Assembly (NCBI RefSeq): GCF_014889545.1 | Contig: NZ_QKOF01000005.1 | Location: forward strand, 1 to 64,000 | Reading direction: 5' to 3' | Source of the DNA: Methanothermobacter thermautotrophicus | Lineage (GTDB): Archaea > Methanobacteriota > Methanobacteria > Methanobacteriales > Methanothermobacteraceae | DNA: 64,000 bases | Part shown: piece after piece, positions 48,393-58,016 of the stretch | How the letters are laid out: each line of letters begins with the position of its first letter | Numbering within the stretch: the first letter of the stretch is position 1 | Notes under the pieces: generated by a model | Seen by the model: the letters and a program-made list of their open reading frames with translations, nothing else | Told to the model about the DNA's origin: nothing | Databases searched by the model: none | Made by a program: the position numbers and the translations under genes

Positions 48393-48540
48393 ATGGCCAG
48401 ATATTTCTTATTTTTAATTTTTCACCGCTTTCCTCCAGTAATACCCGTTTCCTTCTAGGCCCAAGTAATTCTTATTAACCCATAAAAAACATAATCATTT
48501 CAGGACTGATTTTTTCATCCCATTATCCATGGTGATAGAA

Positions 48541-50316
48541 TTGACCAGAATCTCAATACTCGATCATGATAGGTGTCAGCCAAAGAAATGCAACTACGTC
48601 TGCATAGAATACTGTCCCGGCGTGAGGATGGATGAGGACACAATAACAATCGATGAAAAGACAAAGAAGCCCATAATATCCGAGGAGCTGTGCTCGGGAT
48701 GTGGTATATGCACAAAGAGATGTCCGTTCAATGCAATAAGTGTTATAAATCTCCCGGAGGCTCTTGAAAACCCTGTGCATCGTTACGGGCAGAACCAGTT
48801 TGAACTCTTCGGGCTTCCAGCAGTCACATCCGGAGACGTTGTTGGATTAATAGGACCCAACGGTATCGGTAAATCCACCATCGTAAGGATACTATCAGGG
48901 GAACTCCGCCCGAACCTCGGTGATTTCCAGGACCCACCTGCCTGGGAAGAAATAATAAACCACTTCAGGGGATCCCAGCTACAGGATTACTTCCAGAGAC
49001 TGAGTAAAGGAGAAATAAGTGTTGTCCACAAGCCCCAGATGGTGGACAGGATCCCCAGGTATGTTAAGGGGAATGTTGAGGATCTTCTAACAGGTATAGG
49101 GTCAGGCAGAACCGATGATGTCATTGAAACCCTGGAGATCCAGGAAATACTGGGCAGGGATATCTCAAACCTCAGTGGCGGGGAGCTCCAGAGCGTGGCC
49201 ATTGCAGCGGCGGCTCTGAGGGATGCGGACTTCTACTACTTCGATGAACCGACATCCTGGCTTGATGTGAGGCAGAGGCTCAATGCAGTGAAGGTAATAA
49301 GATCCCTCGCAGAGGCAGGTAAGTCTGTAATGGTTATAGAGCACGACATGGCAGCCCTCGATGCAATGTCAGACTACGTCCACATCCTCTACGGTAAACC
49401 TGGCGCCTACGGTGTTGTATCCAACAGGAGAGGTGTGCGTGTTGGAATCAACACATACATAAGGGGTTTCCTCAGGGAGGAGAATGTCAGGTTCCGTAAA
49501 AATGAGATAGAATTCAAGGTAAAGCCCCCGAGGACCGGGGAGGAGGGTGATGTTCTTGCGGAGTACACAGCCCTCAGCAGGAGATACCCTGAATTTAAAC
49601 TTGATGTCGATGAGGGCACCCTCTACCTCAACGAGGTGGTTACAGCCTTCGGACCCAACGGTATAGGTAAAACAACCTTCGCCAGGATCCTTGCAGGTGT
49701 TGAAAAACCAGATAGCGGCAAGGTTAAAAAGAAGATAAAGATATCCTACAAACCCCAGTACCTCTCATCAGACTATACCGGAACCGTGGAGGAATTCCTA
49801 TATGCCAACGCCCCAACATACGGCTCAAATATCTTCAAAAGTGAGATCATGAGGCCCTTCAACCTTGAGGAGATACTTGATAAACCCGTCAACGAGCTGA
49901 GTGGTGGTGAGCTGCAGCGCCTTGCAGTTGCAGTTGCACTCTCCAGGGAGGCTGATCTCTACGTTCTTGACGAGCCAACGGCCTTCCTCGACGTTGAGCA
50001 GCGCCTGATGGCTGCAAAGGCAATAAGGAGGATCATTGAGGGGAGTAACTCCTCTGCAATGATCATAGACCATGATATAATATTCATTGACTATGTCTCA
50101 GACAGGGCCATGGTCTTCAGCGGAATGCCAGGAGTTGAGGGACATGCATCAGCTCCCACAGAACTCAGGGATGCCATGAACACCTTCCTCGGGGAGGTGG
50201 GAATAACCTTCAGGAGGGACAAGGAGACGAAAAGGCCAAGGGTCAACAAGCCTGGAAGTTTCCTTGACAGGGAGCAGAAGGAACTCGGGGAGTACTACTA
50301 CCTGAAAACTGAATGA
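48541..50316 (+). CDS. rli: ABCE1/Rli1 ribosome-recycling ATPase
   Basis: A 591-residue protein that splits ribosomes after termination. N-terminal Fe-S domain: [16 protein letters not shown] and [12 protein letters not shown]. Two ABC modules follow: Walker [10 protein letters not shown] with [16 protein letters not shown], then GPNGIGKTT with [15 protein letters not shown]; Walker B sites are [11 protein letters not shown] and [14 protein letters not shown] 48541, four bases after GGTGAT, is preferred, since homologues begin with TRI-type residues; ATG 48529 lies in frame upstream. No operon partner. Confidence 0.96.
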   Translation: MTRISILDHDRCQPKKCNYVCIEYCPGVRMDEDTITIDEKTKKPIISEELCSGCGICTKRCPFNAISVINLPEALENPVHRYGQNQFELFGLPAVTSGDVVGLIGPNGIGKSTIVRILSGELRPNLGDFQDPPAWEEIINHFRGSQLQDYFQRLSKGEISVVHKPQMVDRIPRYVKGNVEDLLTGIGSGRTDDVIETLEIQEILGRDISNLSGGELQSVAIAAAALRDADFYYFDEPTSWLDVRQRLNAVKVIRSLAEAGKSVMVIEHDMAALDAMSDYVHILYGKPGAYGVVSNRRGVRVGINTYIRGFLREENVRFRKNEIEFKVKPPRTGEEGDVLAEYTALSRRYPEFKLDVDEGTLYLNEVVTAFGPNGIGKTTFARILAGVEKPDSGKVKKKIKISYKPQYLSSDYTGTVEEFLYANAPTYGSNIFKSEIMRPFNLEEILDKPVNELSGGELQRLAVAVALSREADLYVLDEPTAFLDVEQRLMAAKAIRRIIEGSNSSAMIIDHDIIFIDYVSDRAMVFSGMPGVEGHASAPTELRDAMNTFLGEVGITFRRDKETKRPRVNKPGSFLDREQKELGEYYYLKTE

Positions 50317-50561
50317 AGCAGCGAATTTACTGACGAAGTCCCTCACTTCCTTTTTGACCATGATACTTTCTCCAGAGAACATTTGAGGGTAATGATTCAA
50401 CACCACCCCTTGAACCATACTTCCACATGACAGCCCTGCTCAGCAACACTAACCAGCGCCATCAATGGATTCCAGAACTGAAGAAGATATCTTGAATGAA
50501 AAATATTCAGAGCAGAGGAATATACATTTGATCCAGTTGAATTCCAAAAAATAAGGGTGAG

Positions 50562-51719
50562 TCAGGATGGTCTGAGGAATTCCATGACATCCACAAAGTT
50601 TTCAGCGAATATCTCAACCTGCTCCCTAGGTATTGAGAAGCTGAGGCGTATGTACCTATCCCCAAATATCTTGCTGGTGTATGCGCCCTGCCTCACAAAG
50701 ATCTTTCGCTTAAGCAGATAGTCTGTAAGGTCAACGGGGTTAACCCCGGTTTCATGAATATCAATGGCCATCATGTTACCATTTGATGGGTAAACCGGGA
50801 GGAAGGCACCTTCTACCTCATCGACTGCGTCCTTAATGATCTTCTGATTGGTGAAGGTCTCCCTACGTATCCTTTCAACCCAGTTGTCCTTTGTTTTGAG
50901 GGCTGCAATTGCCCCTGCCTGTGAGACAACATTTGTGCCGAGATCATTTATGACTATACCCTTGACGGACTCGATGATATCTGAGGTTGCGACAATTGCA
51001 CCTATCCTCAGACCGGCCATTCCACAGATCTTGGAGAAGCTGTAGACAGTGACCGTGTGATCTGGTGCATATTCTGCTGCTAGGTGATGCTCCCTTGCAA
51101 AGTCCCTGTAGGTTATATCATGGAGGAGGTAAACGTCATGGTCCTCTGCTATGTCAGCGAATGCTCTTATCTCATCCAGTGTATAGGATGAACCCAGTGG
51201 GTTCAGTGGATCTATGAGGGATATGAGGCGGGTGTTGCGGTCCATGTTTTCAAGTACAAGGTCAGGTGTTAACTTGTAGTCGCATTCGCTGCTGTATATG
51301 GGGACCGATGTTACGCTGCATGCAAATCTGCTTGCGAAGTTGTCGATTATAAGGTACCCTGGATCACAGGTTATGGCGTTATCCTCAGGTTCAAGTATAT
51401 CGTTCATGCATAGGTAGAGTGACTCAGTGCCCCCGGCAGTTATGAGGGCCTCGAAGTCATCTTCAAGTCCTAGATCCTTCAGTACAAGTTCTTTGAGCTC
51501 AGGAAAGCCTTCAGGTGGTGGATACTTGCAGTAGCTGCCCTCGTTTATACAATCAATCATGGCTTCCGCTATTTCAGAGTGATCGTGAAGATGGTTGGTG
51601 TTCTGACCCATCCATATCATTTCTTTGTCCTTAAAGACATGGTTAAAAAACTCATTTGAAGTCTTAAAGCCATTTGGTGGCACTTTTGCAGCTTTAGCAT
51701 ATTTTTTAGGAGAAATCAT
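50562..51719 (-). CDS. Class I/II PLP-dependent aminotransferase
   Basis: A 385-residue fold-type I aminotransferase. The PLP lysine lies in [16 protein letters not shown] (near residue 230), TAGGTESLY near 93 is the phosphate-contact turn, and [20 protein letters not shown] replaces the usual NP(N/G)NPTG loop. Final [20 protein letters not shown] holds the carboxylate-binding Arg. Relatives in this genus have been linked to aspartate aminotransferase activity; amino-acid specificity cannot be read from sequence. ATG 51719. The 245-base gap to the ABCE1 gene shows no gene. Confidence 0.88.
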   Translation of the reverse strand: MISPKKYAKAAKVPPNGFKTSNEFFNHVFKDKEMIWMGQNTNHLHDHSEIAEAMIDCINEGSYCKYPPPEGFPELKELVLKDLGLEDDFEALITAGGTESLYLCMNDILEPEDNAITCDPGYLIIDNFASRFACSVTSVPIYSSECDYKLTPDLVLENMDRNTRLISLIDPLNPLGSSYTLDEIRAFADIAEDHDVYLLHDITYRDFAREHHLAAEYAPDHTVTVYSFSKICGMAGLRIGAIVATSDIIESVKGIVINDLGTNVVSQAGAIAALKTKDNWVERIRRETFTNQKIIKDAVDEVEGAFLPVYPSNGNMMAIDIHETGVNPVDLTDYLLKRKIFVRQGAYTSKIFGDRYIRLSFSIPREQVEIFAENFVDVMEFLRPS

Positions 51720-51927
51720 TTTATCACATCAGCACAGGAGTATCCATGCGAAAGAGAAGAAGGCTTCTCTTACCTACCCGAGGCTGAACCTCAATTAAAC
51801 TCCAGTTTAGGGTTTCTTATATCATATTAAACAAACCTATTAATAAACTTTGTTTACAGGAGGGGCTTTCGTAATAAAATCAGACCATAGGGTCCTACAT
51901 TGGCTGGAAATACTCAAAGCTCGGGGC

Positions 51928-52632
51928 TCATAGAATGCCGCCAGAAACAATCCTGAAACCCACACGAGAGCCCTCCAAACGATTCCTGTGCCTCCTGAGA
52001 ACAGCGAACCTCTCACCGGGCCTTTCACCCATCTCAAGCTCCACAATGTCCTTGGACCAGTAACGGAGTATGGTGCCGCCAACGGGGCTAACATGCTCCC
52101 TTCCATCCTCCCCGGTGATGGAGTATATCTGGTTGGTTATGACCGCTGCAAGGTCAAATCTTCTGGCCATCTGTAGAAGGAGGAACATCTGCCTTCCAAG
52201 GTCAATATTAAAGCTGGATGCATTGCCATCCTTCAATCGGTATAGCGCGACCGCAGAGTCAAGGACAACAAGGTCCGTTGAGTCCCCATGGCTTTTGAGG
52301 AACGATAATGTCCTCTGAAGGGCTTCTCCCTGCTCTTTAAAGCTTGAGGGCTCAAATACTATTATACTATCTGCAACCTTATCAAAAATGTCGCCTGCGA
52401 CCTGTCTTATTCTCTCAACAGAAAGACCACCCTCCGTATCAATGAAAACCGTATTTTTACCCCTCTTTGCAGTTTCAACCGCAAGTTTGATGGCTATGTT
52501 GGTCTTACCTGAACCAGGAGGCCCATAGAACTGGGTTATGGTTCTTCTTTCAACTCCCCCTCCCAGTATCCTGTCAATGGAGGACTCCGTTGGTATCCTC
52601 TGGTTTTCATCAATATCCCTTAATTTCTTCAT
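51928..52632 (-). CDS. radB: DNA repair and recombination protein RadB
   Basis: A 234-residue RadA paralogue lacking the N-terminal HhH domain. Walker A GPPGSGKT is at residues 37-44, Walker B in DLVVLDSAVALYRL and AVITNQIYSITGEDGREHVSPVGG holds the L1/L2 equivalents. RadB acts as an accessory in archaeal homologous recombination. ATG 52632. It is followed upstream by sua5 after 19 bases. The 51720-51927 gap is AT-rich without a gene. Confidence 0.95.
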   Translation of the reverse strand: MKKLRDIDENQRIPTESSIDRILGGGVERRTITQFYGPPGSGKTNIAIKLAVETAKRGKNTVFIDTEGGLSVERIRQVAGDIFDKVADSIIVFEPSSFKEQGEALQRTLSFLKSHGDSTDLVVLDSAVALYRLKDGNASSFNIDLGRQMFLLLQMARRFDLAAVITNQIYSITGEDGREHVSPVGGTILRYWSKDIVELEMGERPGERFAVLRRHRNRLEGSRVGFRIVSGGIL

Positions 52633-52651
52633 TCATCTCCAACCTTCATTT

Positions 52652-53257
52652 TCACAGTATAGTGTCAAGGGGGCCCTTACCCCTCCTCAGAACCCTCGGA
52701 GGGTTCACTGTCAGGTCAATCACCGTGGATGGCTCCATGCTCTGGCATTCCCCTGCATCCAGCACAAGGTCCACACCATCCAGGTCCCTAAGAATCTCCT
52801 CAATCCCTGGTGATGGAGGTTTACCCGAGATATTTGCACTCGTTGCTGTAACCGGGAACCTTGCTGTGATGAGTCTGCATACCTCATCGTCGGGCACCCT
52901 TATACCCACCCTTGAAGATCCCCCTGTTATAACATCAGGGATCAGTTCATTCCTCTCAAGTATCAGGGTGTAGGGACCGGGCAGTATCCTCTTCATCAGA
53001 TCCATTGCATGCCTTGATGGCCTTGAAAATCTGGGAATCTCGTCAACCCCTGATACACATATTGATACTGGCTTATGTGGTGGCCTTCCCTTAACCCTGA
53101 ATAGTCTCCTTACCGCGTCCTCATCCAGTGCATTAACTCCGAGGCCATAGATTGTATCTGTGGGGTATATAACGATCCCTCCCCCCTCCATCACAGATAT
53201 GGCCTCCTCAACAACTTCAGGGGAGGGGTTCCTCCTTGTAATCTTTCTGATCAGCAT
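52652..53257 (-). CDS. tsaC: L-threonylcarbamoyladenylate synthase (Sua5/YrdC)
   Basis: A 201-residue YrdC-fold protein that makes threonylcarbamoyl-AMP for the t6A tRNA modification. Conserved parts: GGGIVIYPTDTIYGLGVNAL (residues 23-42), RLFRVKGRPPHKPVS, LPGPYTLILE and FPVTATSANISG. The KxR and SxN motifs are present. ATG 53257 follows AAGGTG; further upstream in-frame codons overlap the divergent promoter. It lacks the C-terminal Sua5 domain, so it is the short TsaC form. The Methanothermobacter homologue MTH1692 has a solved structure. Confidence 0.93.
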   Translation of the reverse strand: MLIRKITRRNPSPEVVEEAISVMEGGGIVIYPTDTIYGLGVNALDEDAVRRLFRVKGRPPHKPVSICVSGVDEIPRFSRPSRHAMDLMKRILPGPYTLILERNELIPDVITGGSSRVGIRVPDDEVCRLITARFPVTATSANISGKPPSPGIEEILRDLDGVDLVLDAGECQSMEPSTVIDLTVNPPRVLRRGKGPLDTIL

Positions 53258-53301
53258 TGGAACACCTTGAATGTCAACCATCCACAAAACCGGCACCTAA
53301 T

Positions 53302-53311
53302 CAATATATAT
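53302..53311 (+). promoter_or_regulatory. TATA box of the archaetidylinositol-phosphate synthase gene
   Basis: CAATATATAT lies about 25-33 bases before ATG 53335. Transcription would start close to the ATG, so the transcript is probably leaderless; no proper ribosome site stands before the codon. Confidence 0.45.
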
Positions 53312-53334
53312 CTGTGCCAGATATAAATGAGTCC

Positions 53335-53907
53335 ATGTTAAACCAGTTCAGACCTGTTCTCAGAAGATTCATTGACCCCATTGCAGACAGGATTGCCGTG
53401 CCGGCGGATTATATAACATTGACGGGCTTCCTGGTTGCATGTGCTGCCAGCGCAGGATACGCATCCGGGAGCCTCATCACCGGAGCACTCCTCCTCGCAG
53501 CAAGTGGATTCATAGATGTCCTTGACGGGGCCGTGGCAAGGAGGAGGTTCAGGCCAACGGCCTTCGGTGGCTTCCTCGACTCAACCCTTGACAGGCTCTC
53601 AGATGGTATAATAATCATAGGGGTAACTGCGGGGGGATTCACAGGACTCCTAACAGGGCTGCTGGCACTGCACTCTGGCCTCATGGTGAGCTATGTGAGG
53701 GCCCGCGCAGAATCCATGGGCATTGCATGCGCTGTTGGAATCGCTGAAAGGGCGGAGCGGATCATCATAATCCTTGCAGGGTCCCTTGCAGGATACTTCA
53801 TCCACCCATGGTTAATGGACGCCGCCATCATTGTACTGGCAGCTGCAGGATACTTTACCATGATTCAGAGGATGATCTACGTGTGGCGAAGCACGAAATC
53901 AAATTAA
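53335..53907 (+). CDS. Archaetidylinositol phosphate synthase (CDP-alcohol phosphatidyltransferase)
   Basis: A 190-residue membrane enzyme. The CDP-alcohol phosphotransferase motif is complete: D61, D64, G65, A68, R69, G78, D82 and D86 (DVLDGAVARRRFRPTAFGG, then LDSTLD). Five to six helices follow. The Methanothermobacter homologue MTH1691 has been shown to join CDP-archaeol with inositol-1-phosphate. I start at ATG 53335 (MLNQFRPVLRRFIDP); an upstream in-frame codon at 53257 would overlap the divergent gene. The 3' end is duplicated downstream. Confidence 0.92.
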   Translation: MLNQFRPVLRRFIDPIADRIAVPADYITLTGFLVACAASAGYASGSLITGALLLAASGFIDVLDGAVARRRFRPTAFGGFLDSTLDRLSDGIIIIGVTAGGFTGLLTGLLALHSGLMVSYVRARAESMGIACAVGIAERAERIIIILAGSLAGYFIHPWLMDAAIIVLAAAGYFTMIQRMIYVWRSTKSN

Positions 53908-53974
53908 CGAATACTGTGAGAACATAGCCATGAAATTCTACCCGTGGCGAAGTACGAAATCAGATTAATGAGTA
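53877..53974. repeat. Imperfect 37-bp repeat at the 3' end of the AIP synthase gene
   Basis: 53877-53913 (last eight codons plus stop) and 53938-53974 match at 31 of 37 bases, 61 bases apart. The core GTGGCGAAG-N-ACGAAATCA is shared; differences are mostly transitions, so this looks like an older duplication. Confidence 0.85.
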
Positions 53975-53990
53975 TGGAAGAGGTGTTTCA

Positions 53991-54224
53991 ATGGACTGCA
54001 GGGAACGTATAGAAAAGGACCTTGAACTTCTTGAGAAAAATTTAATGGAAATGAAATCCATAGATTTGAGTGATGATGAGGAGGCTGTTGTTGAGAGGGC
54101 CCTGAACTACAGGGATGACTCAATCTATTACCTTGAAAAGGGGGACCACATCACATCATTCGGCTGCATAACCTATGCCCATGGCCTTCTAGACAGCCTC
54201 AGAATGCTCCACAGGATAATATGA
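53991..54224 (+). CDS. DUF357 family protein
   Basis: A 77-residue helical protein of the archaeal DUF357 family: [37 protein letters not shown] and [16 protein letters not shown]. It resembles a two- to three-helix bundle and has no known function. ATG 53991 follows AGAGGTG. It precedes the DUF47 gene by nine bases and the two probably belong to one operon. Confidence 0.9.
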   Translation: MDCRERIEKDLELLEKNLMEMKSIDLSDDEEAVVERALNYRDDSIYYLEKGDHITSFGCITYAHGLLDSLRMLHRII

Positions 54225-54233
54225 TGGGATAAA

Positions 54234-54887
54234 ATGAAATTTTTCCTGAAGGAAAGTAAAGTGGAAAAGCATGGGCGTCAACACCTCGAAAAGGTCATGG
54301 AATGTTACCTGAAGTTCGAGGAACTGATGGAGGCATTCTACGCTGGAAACTGCAGACTTGTATCCGAACTCACAAAGGAGATAGCCATAAAGGAACATGA
54401 GGCAGATGAGATAAGGAGAAAGATGGAACTTGAATTCTATGAGGGCGCATTCCTCCCATTTGACAGGGAGGACCGTATAATGCTCGTTGAAAGCATAGAT
54501 AAGGTTGCGGATATTATTGAATCAGCGGCATTCACAGTATCCCTCGGGAAGGTCGCATTCCCGGCTGAGTTCAGGGATGACTTCAGGGATATGATGAAGG
54601 TTACGGGGAAGACCATCAGGGCCCTCTATGAGTGTCTTGAATTCCTTGAAACGGATCTCGGCGAGGCCATGAGGAAGGTCCATGAAATCGAAAGGTTTGA
54701 GGATGAAGCCGATGTAATTGAGAGGAAGATCATAACTGGCCTCTACTCCGCCTACCGGGAGGATAGGATAGGTGTTGTGAAGTTTCTGGACATGAAGGAG
54801 ATAGCCCGTAAGGTTGCAAACATTTCAGACAGGGCCGAGGATGCCTCCGACCGTGCCCTCATAATAATTGCCAAGAGAAGAGGTTAA
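54234..54887 (+). CDS. DUF47 (TIGR00153) PhoU-like protein
   Basis: A 217-residue helical protein related to PhoU, often paired with Pit-type phosphate transporters, where it may act as a regulator. Family blocks are KEHEADEIRRKMELEFYEGAFLPFDREDR (partly: AFLPFDREDR near residue 75), SIDKVADIIESAAF and EIARKVANISDRAEDASDRA. No Pit gene is nearby. ATG 54234 overlaps nothing; last codon overlaps the start of the DUF434 gene (TAATG). Confidence 0.9.
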   Translation: MKFFLKESKVEKHGRQHLEKVMECYLKFEELMEAFYAGNCRLVSELTKEIAIKEHEADEIRRKMELEFYEGAFLPFDREDRIMLVESIDKVADIIESAAFTVSLGKVAFPAEFRDDFRDMMKVTGKTIRALYECLEFLETDLGEAMRKVHEIERFEDEADVIERKIITGLYSAYREDRIGVVKFLDMKEIARKVANISDRAEDASDRALIIIAKRRG

Positions 54888-55519
54888 TGTCCCTTGAAAT
54901 GGCTGCTGAGGACCTGCGCTACCTCCTAAACAGGGGCTACCGTAAGCGTGTTGCCCTGAACTTTGTTGCGAACCACTATCTCCTTGGAAGGGATGAGAGG
55001 AATTACCTTGCCCGTTGCGTCTTCTCAGATGAAACCGTTGCCAGGAGAAGTTCCCGCAGGGTGGACCGAGATGCGCTGCGCGGTTCCTGCGTTTTTATTG
55101 ATGGATACAACGTTCTCATAGGTACAGAAAGCCTTCTCACAGATCAGTTTTTCATAGCCCAGGATGGTTTTCTGAGGGATATCCAGGGCGTATCTGGCAG
55201 TTACAGGATGGATGATAACACTCTGAGGGCTCTTGACATCATAATGGAATTCCTTGCTGATTCAGGAGTGGATAAGGCCATATTTTATTTTGACAGGAAT
55301 GTGAGTCACAGCGGAAGGCTGAGGGGCCTGGTTGAGGACCTCATGAACTCCAGGGGTATTGAGGGCTGCGCCATGCTCTCAGAATGTGTGGACAGAAGAC
55401 TCAGGGAATCTGGGGGTATTGTTGCAACAGCGGATGGTGCTGTGATTGATTCTGTTGAAAGGGTCGTTGACATACCCCAGGAAATAATGAAGAGAAAAAA
55501 AGAGGTTAAGAGATCCTGA
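54887..55519 (+). CDS. DUF434/DUF5616 protein (putative nuclease-like)
   Basis: A 210-residue protein. The N-terminal 55 residues are the DUF434 helical domain (EDLRYLLNRGYRKRVALNFVANHY), and the rest (VFIDGYNVLIGTESL onward, with DKAIFYFDRNVSHSGRLRGL and GIVATADGAVIDSV) resembles PIN/NYN nucleases: conserved acids at the ends of strands in FIDGYN, FYFDRN and ATADG. Family members are of unknown function. ATG 54887 overlaps the DUF47 stop. A link to RNA processing is inference only. Confidence 0.85.
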   Translation: MSLEMAAEDLRYLLNRGYRKRVALNFVANHYLLGRDERNYLARCVFSDETVARRSSRRVDRDALRGSCVFIDGYNVLIGTESLLTDQFFIAQDGFLRDIQGVSGSYRMDDNTLRALDIIMEFLADSGVDKAIFYFDRNVSHSGRLRGLVEDLMNSRGIEGCAMLSECVDRRLRESGGIVATADGAVIDSVERVVDIPQEIMKRKKEVKRS

Positions 55520-55556
55520 AAAAAGGGGATATGCTGATGAGGAGCTTATGGACCCA

Positions 55557-56654
55557 TCAGTCCATGTCCTCAAACCTGTCGCCGAGTTTTTCAAGGACAC
55601 CAGGGAGTGATGTGTACTCCATCTCATCTGATGGGAGCCTGTGTGGCTCAAATGGACCGTGCCTCCTCATATACTCGGCAACCTCAGAGGCTAGCTGCCT
55701 TGAGCGGTCGAAGGAGGGGTCATCAAACATGTCAACAGGTCCCACAAGCTTGCAGTCAGCTACCTGGAATCCAAGGGCTATTACCCTTGGTGGTCCATCG
55801 AATCTCACAGGTGTTGCGTCCCTCTGGGCTACAGGCATTAATGGTCCGTTGTGGGATCCCCTCATCCATCCGCCGACGAGGTGTGGGAATGCAAAGGGCT
55901 CAACAACCTCACCAGCTGCAGGGAATCCTGACTGTGCCCTGACAATTGCGACGGGGTCGTCCTTACCTATGTATTTACCTGCCATGAGGTTCAGCCTCTC
56001 TGTGCTCACTGAGGCCGCGATTTCACCATCGTCCCTTCTGTGTATCCTCTTGATGACGTAGCGGCTGATTGAACCAAGGAGTGCCAGGAGGTCATACATC
56101 TCATCAGGGCATGCCATTGTAACCTTTCTGTGTTCAACGACGTCAAAGACCTCAAATTCGTATCCATTGTGGAGTGATGGGTCGATGACAAGACCCGCTG
56201 TGTTGAATGGATCAGCGAACATTCTGAAGAGGGGGAGGTTAAAGGCACCGGGTTCTGTTTTGTCGCAGCAGAAGATTATAACAGGGTCGCTTGGCCTCTC
56301 CTTGAACTCCATCTCGGCACAGCCAGGACCCATACCCTTTATGTTGCCTGAGAATGTATCCAAGAGGAGATCCTGTCCAGCTCCATACAACTTTAAACCT
56401 CTTGCAACATCTGTCGCTTCCCTGAAAGCATTCCATGCTGTCTGGTGGACCTCCTCGTTTTCTTCACCGTTCCTGTGGGTCATTATGAGGTCTATATCAT
56501 CCCCACAGTTGGTTATATAGTAATCCTCAAGGATCCCTGTTTCCTTTGCGCCGGCCAGTATCTCGTCGCATTTCTTCTTTAAAGCTTCATGGGCAACTGC
56601 ATGACCGGCTACACTTCCAACGTCTGCTTTAATTACACTAATGGTTGTTTTCAT
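55557..56654 (-). CDS. fbp: Bifunctional fructose-1,6-bisphosphate aldolase/phosphatase
   Basis: The 365-residue archaeal type V FBPase, which both condenses triose phosphates and removes the 1-phosphate, making gluconeogenesis one-way. Visible landmarks: TTISVIKADVGSVAGHAV at the N-terminus, ITNCGDDIDLIMTH near 45, HQTAWNAFREATDVARGLKL and GWMRGSHNGPLMPV near 265. Metal-binding Asp residues are in ADVG, GDDIDL and FCCDKTEPGAFNLP. ATG 56654 after GGAGGTGT; TATA box TTTATATA at 56698-56705 on the minus strand. Confidence 0.97.
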   Translation of the reverse strand: MKTTISVIKADVGSVAGHAVAHEALKKKCDEILAGAKETGILEDYYITNCGDDIDLIMTHRNGEENEEVHQTAWNAFREATDVARGLKLYGAGQDLLLDTFSGNIKGMGPGCAEMEFKERPSDPVIIFCCDKTEPGAFNLPLFRMFADPFNTAGLVIDPSLHNGYEFEVFDVVEHRKVTMACPDEMYDLLALLGSISRYVIKRIHRRDDGEIAASVSTERLNLMAGKYIGKDDPVAIVRAQSGFPAAGEVVEPFAFPHLVGGWMRGSHNGPLMPVAQRDATPVRFDGPPRVIALGFQVADCKLVGPVDMFDDPSFDRSRQLASEVAEYMRRHGPFEPHRLPSDEMEYTSLPGVLEKLGDRFEDMD

Positions 56655-56755
56655 GTATTACACCTCCAGAAGATAATGAGTTGATGAAATGGCTTACTAT
56701 ATAAAGATGTGAATCTGATTATTTAAAAAGTTATCCACACACCTCCACTCCGGGG

Positions 56756-56844
56756 ATCAGCTGAATATCCTTGTCTTTTAGCAATGAATTAGAAACAAAA
56801 ACACAACTCCTCAAAACCAGAATCAGCTGAATATCCTTGTCTTT
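56756..56844. repeat. Perfect 23-bp direct repeat at the 3' end of thiI
   Basis: 56756-56778 and 56822-56844 are identical over 23 bases, 66 bases apart. The second copy is the last seven codons and stop (56823-56825) of thiI, with one base beyond; the first lies between thiI and the fbp promoter. Confidence 0.95.
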
Positions 56845-57992
56845 GAGCCCTCCCTGAAGATCTCCGAAAGTTCTTCCTTAACATTGATCTTCTCTGATGC
56901 CTCCTTGACTGCTTCTGGACGTGAGGCTGTTGATGGGTGGGCCGGAACGGCGCTGCAGCCCTCATCTGGTATCACGGAGATATCATAGGTGCCTATCCTC
57001 TTTGCAAGGTTCTCAATCTCCACCTTATCCATGCCTATGAGGGGGCTCAGAATGGGGATATTCACACCCATCCTTGTGGCAAGGATGTTGGGGAGGGTCT
57101 GGGATGCCACCTGACCGAGGCTGCTCCCATCGACTATCGCAAGGGCCTCCTCCTCCTTTGCAACCATCTCTGCAAGATGGTACATCCCTAATTTGCATAG
57201 AACGCAAGTCATCTTCTCAGGAGCCCTTCCACGACACATTTCAAGATATCTTCCATAACTGAAGGTTCTCAGTTTGAATTCCACGCCTGCAGAGTACTCT
57301 GCGAGTTTTGCAGCGATCCTCTCAACCTTCTCCTCTGCTTTCTCCCCTGTGAAGGGTGAATTGTTCATGTGGACCGCCACAACCTGGCAACCCCTCTTCA
57401 TCATCAGGTAGGTGGCCACAGGGGAGTCAATGCCCCCAGATAGGAGCGCCACCACCTTTCCCTGGCTCCCTGCAGGGAGGCCCCCAGGTCCAGGTATCAC
57501 CCTGTGGTAGATGTATGTCTCGCCCTCCCTTATCTCAAGGTGAATCTCCAGCTCAGGCTTTCCAAGATCAACCGGGGCCCCGGTCTCCCCTACAACAACT
57601 GAACCCGCGAATGCTGCCATCTCCTGGCTCGTGAAATCATGGACACCAACCCTCCGGCACCTTATGGCGAAGGGTGTCCTGCTGCTGAGGAGACCCTCAG
57701 ATCTCAGCTCATGAATGTATTCCCGCAGTGCATCCTCTATGCTATCAAAACCTGTCCTGGCGGTCACAGCCGGAGAAAATGAGACAATACCAAATATCTT
57801 TGATAGTCTATCAAGGGCTTCATCCATGTCTTCAGGAAAAATGAATATCCTCCCATGTCTGATCTCTGCTCTGCAGCTGAAGGCCGACTTTATATTGTGG
57901 AGCAGTTTTCCTTCGAATCTTCTCCTTACTGAGGGTCCCTTGATGGCGACCTCGCCGTAGCGTGCAAGTATAACATCATAATCAAGAATCAT
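56823..57992 (-). CDS. thiI: tRNA 4-thiouridine synthetase ThiI
   Basis: A 389-residue protein with N-terminal ferredoxin-like and THUMP domains (RYGEVAIKGPSVRRRFEGKL; FAIRCRRVGVHDFTS) and a PP-loop LLSGGIDSPVATYLMM at about 184-199. It thiolates uridine 8 of tRNA. It lacks a rhodanese domain. C263, C266 (MTCVLCKLGM) and C346 (PDEGCSAVP) correspond to the ligands of the [3Fe-4S]/[4Fe-4S] cluster described in methanogen ThiI, which may accept sulfide directly. ATG 57992 follows GGGGGTG. Its stop is part of a duplicated 23-bp stretch. Confidence 0.94.
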   Translation of the reverse strand: MILDYDVILARYGEVAIKGPSVRRRFEGKLLHNIKSAFSCRAEIRHGRIFIFPEDMDEALDRLSKIFGIVSFSPAVTARTGFDSIEDALREYIHELRSEGLLSSRTPFAIRCRRVGVHDFTSQEMAAFAGSVVVGETGAPVDLGKPELEIHLEIREGETYIYHRVIPGPGGLPAGSQGKVVALLSGGIDSPVATYLMMKRGCQVVAVHMNNSPFTGEKAEEKVERIAAKLAEYSAGVEFKLRTFSYGRYLEMCRGRAPEKMTCVLCKLGMYHLAEMVAKEEEALAIVDGSSLGQVASQTLPNILATRMGVNIPILSPLIGMDKVEIENLAKRIGTYDISVIPDEGCSAVPAHPSTASRPEAVKEASEKINVKEELSEIFREGSKTRIFS

Positions 57993-58016
57993 AACACCCC
58001 CGTCATCTTAATTACC

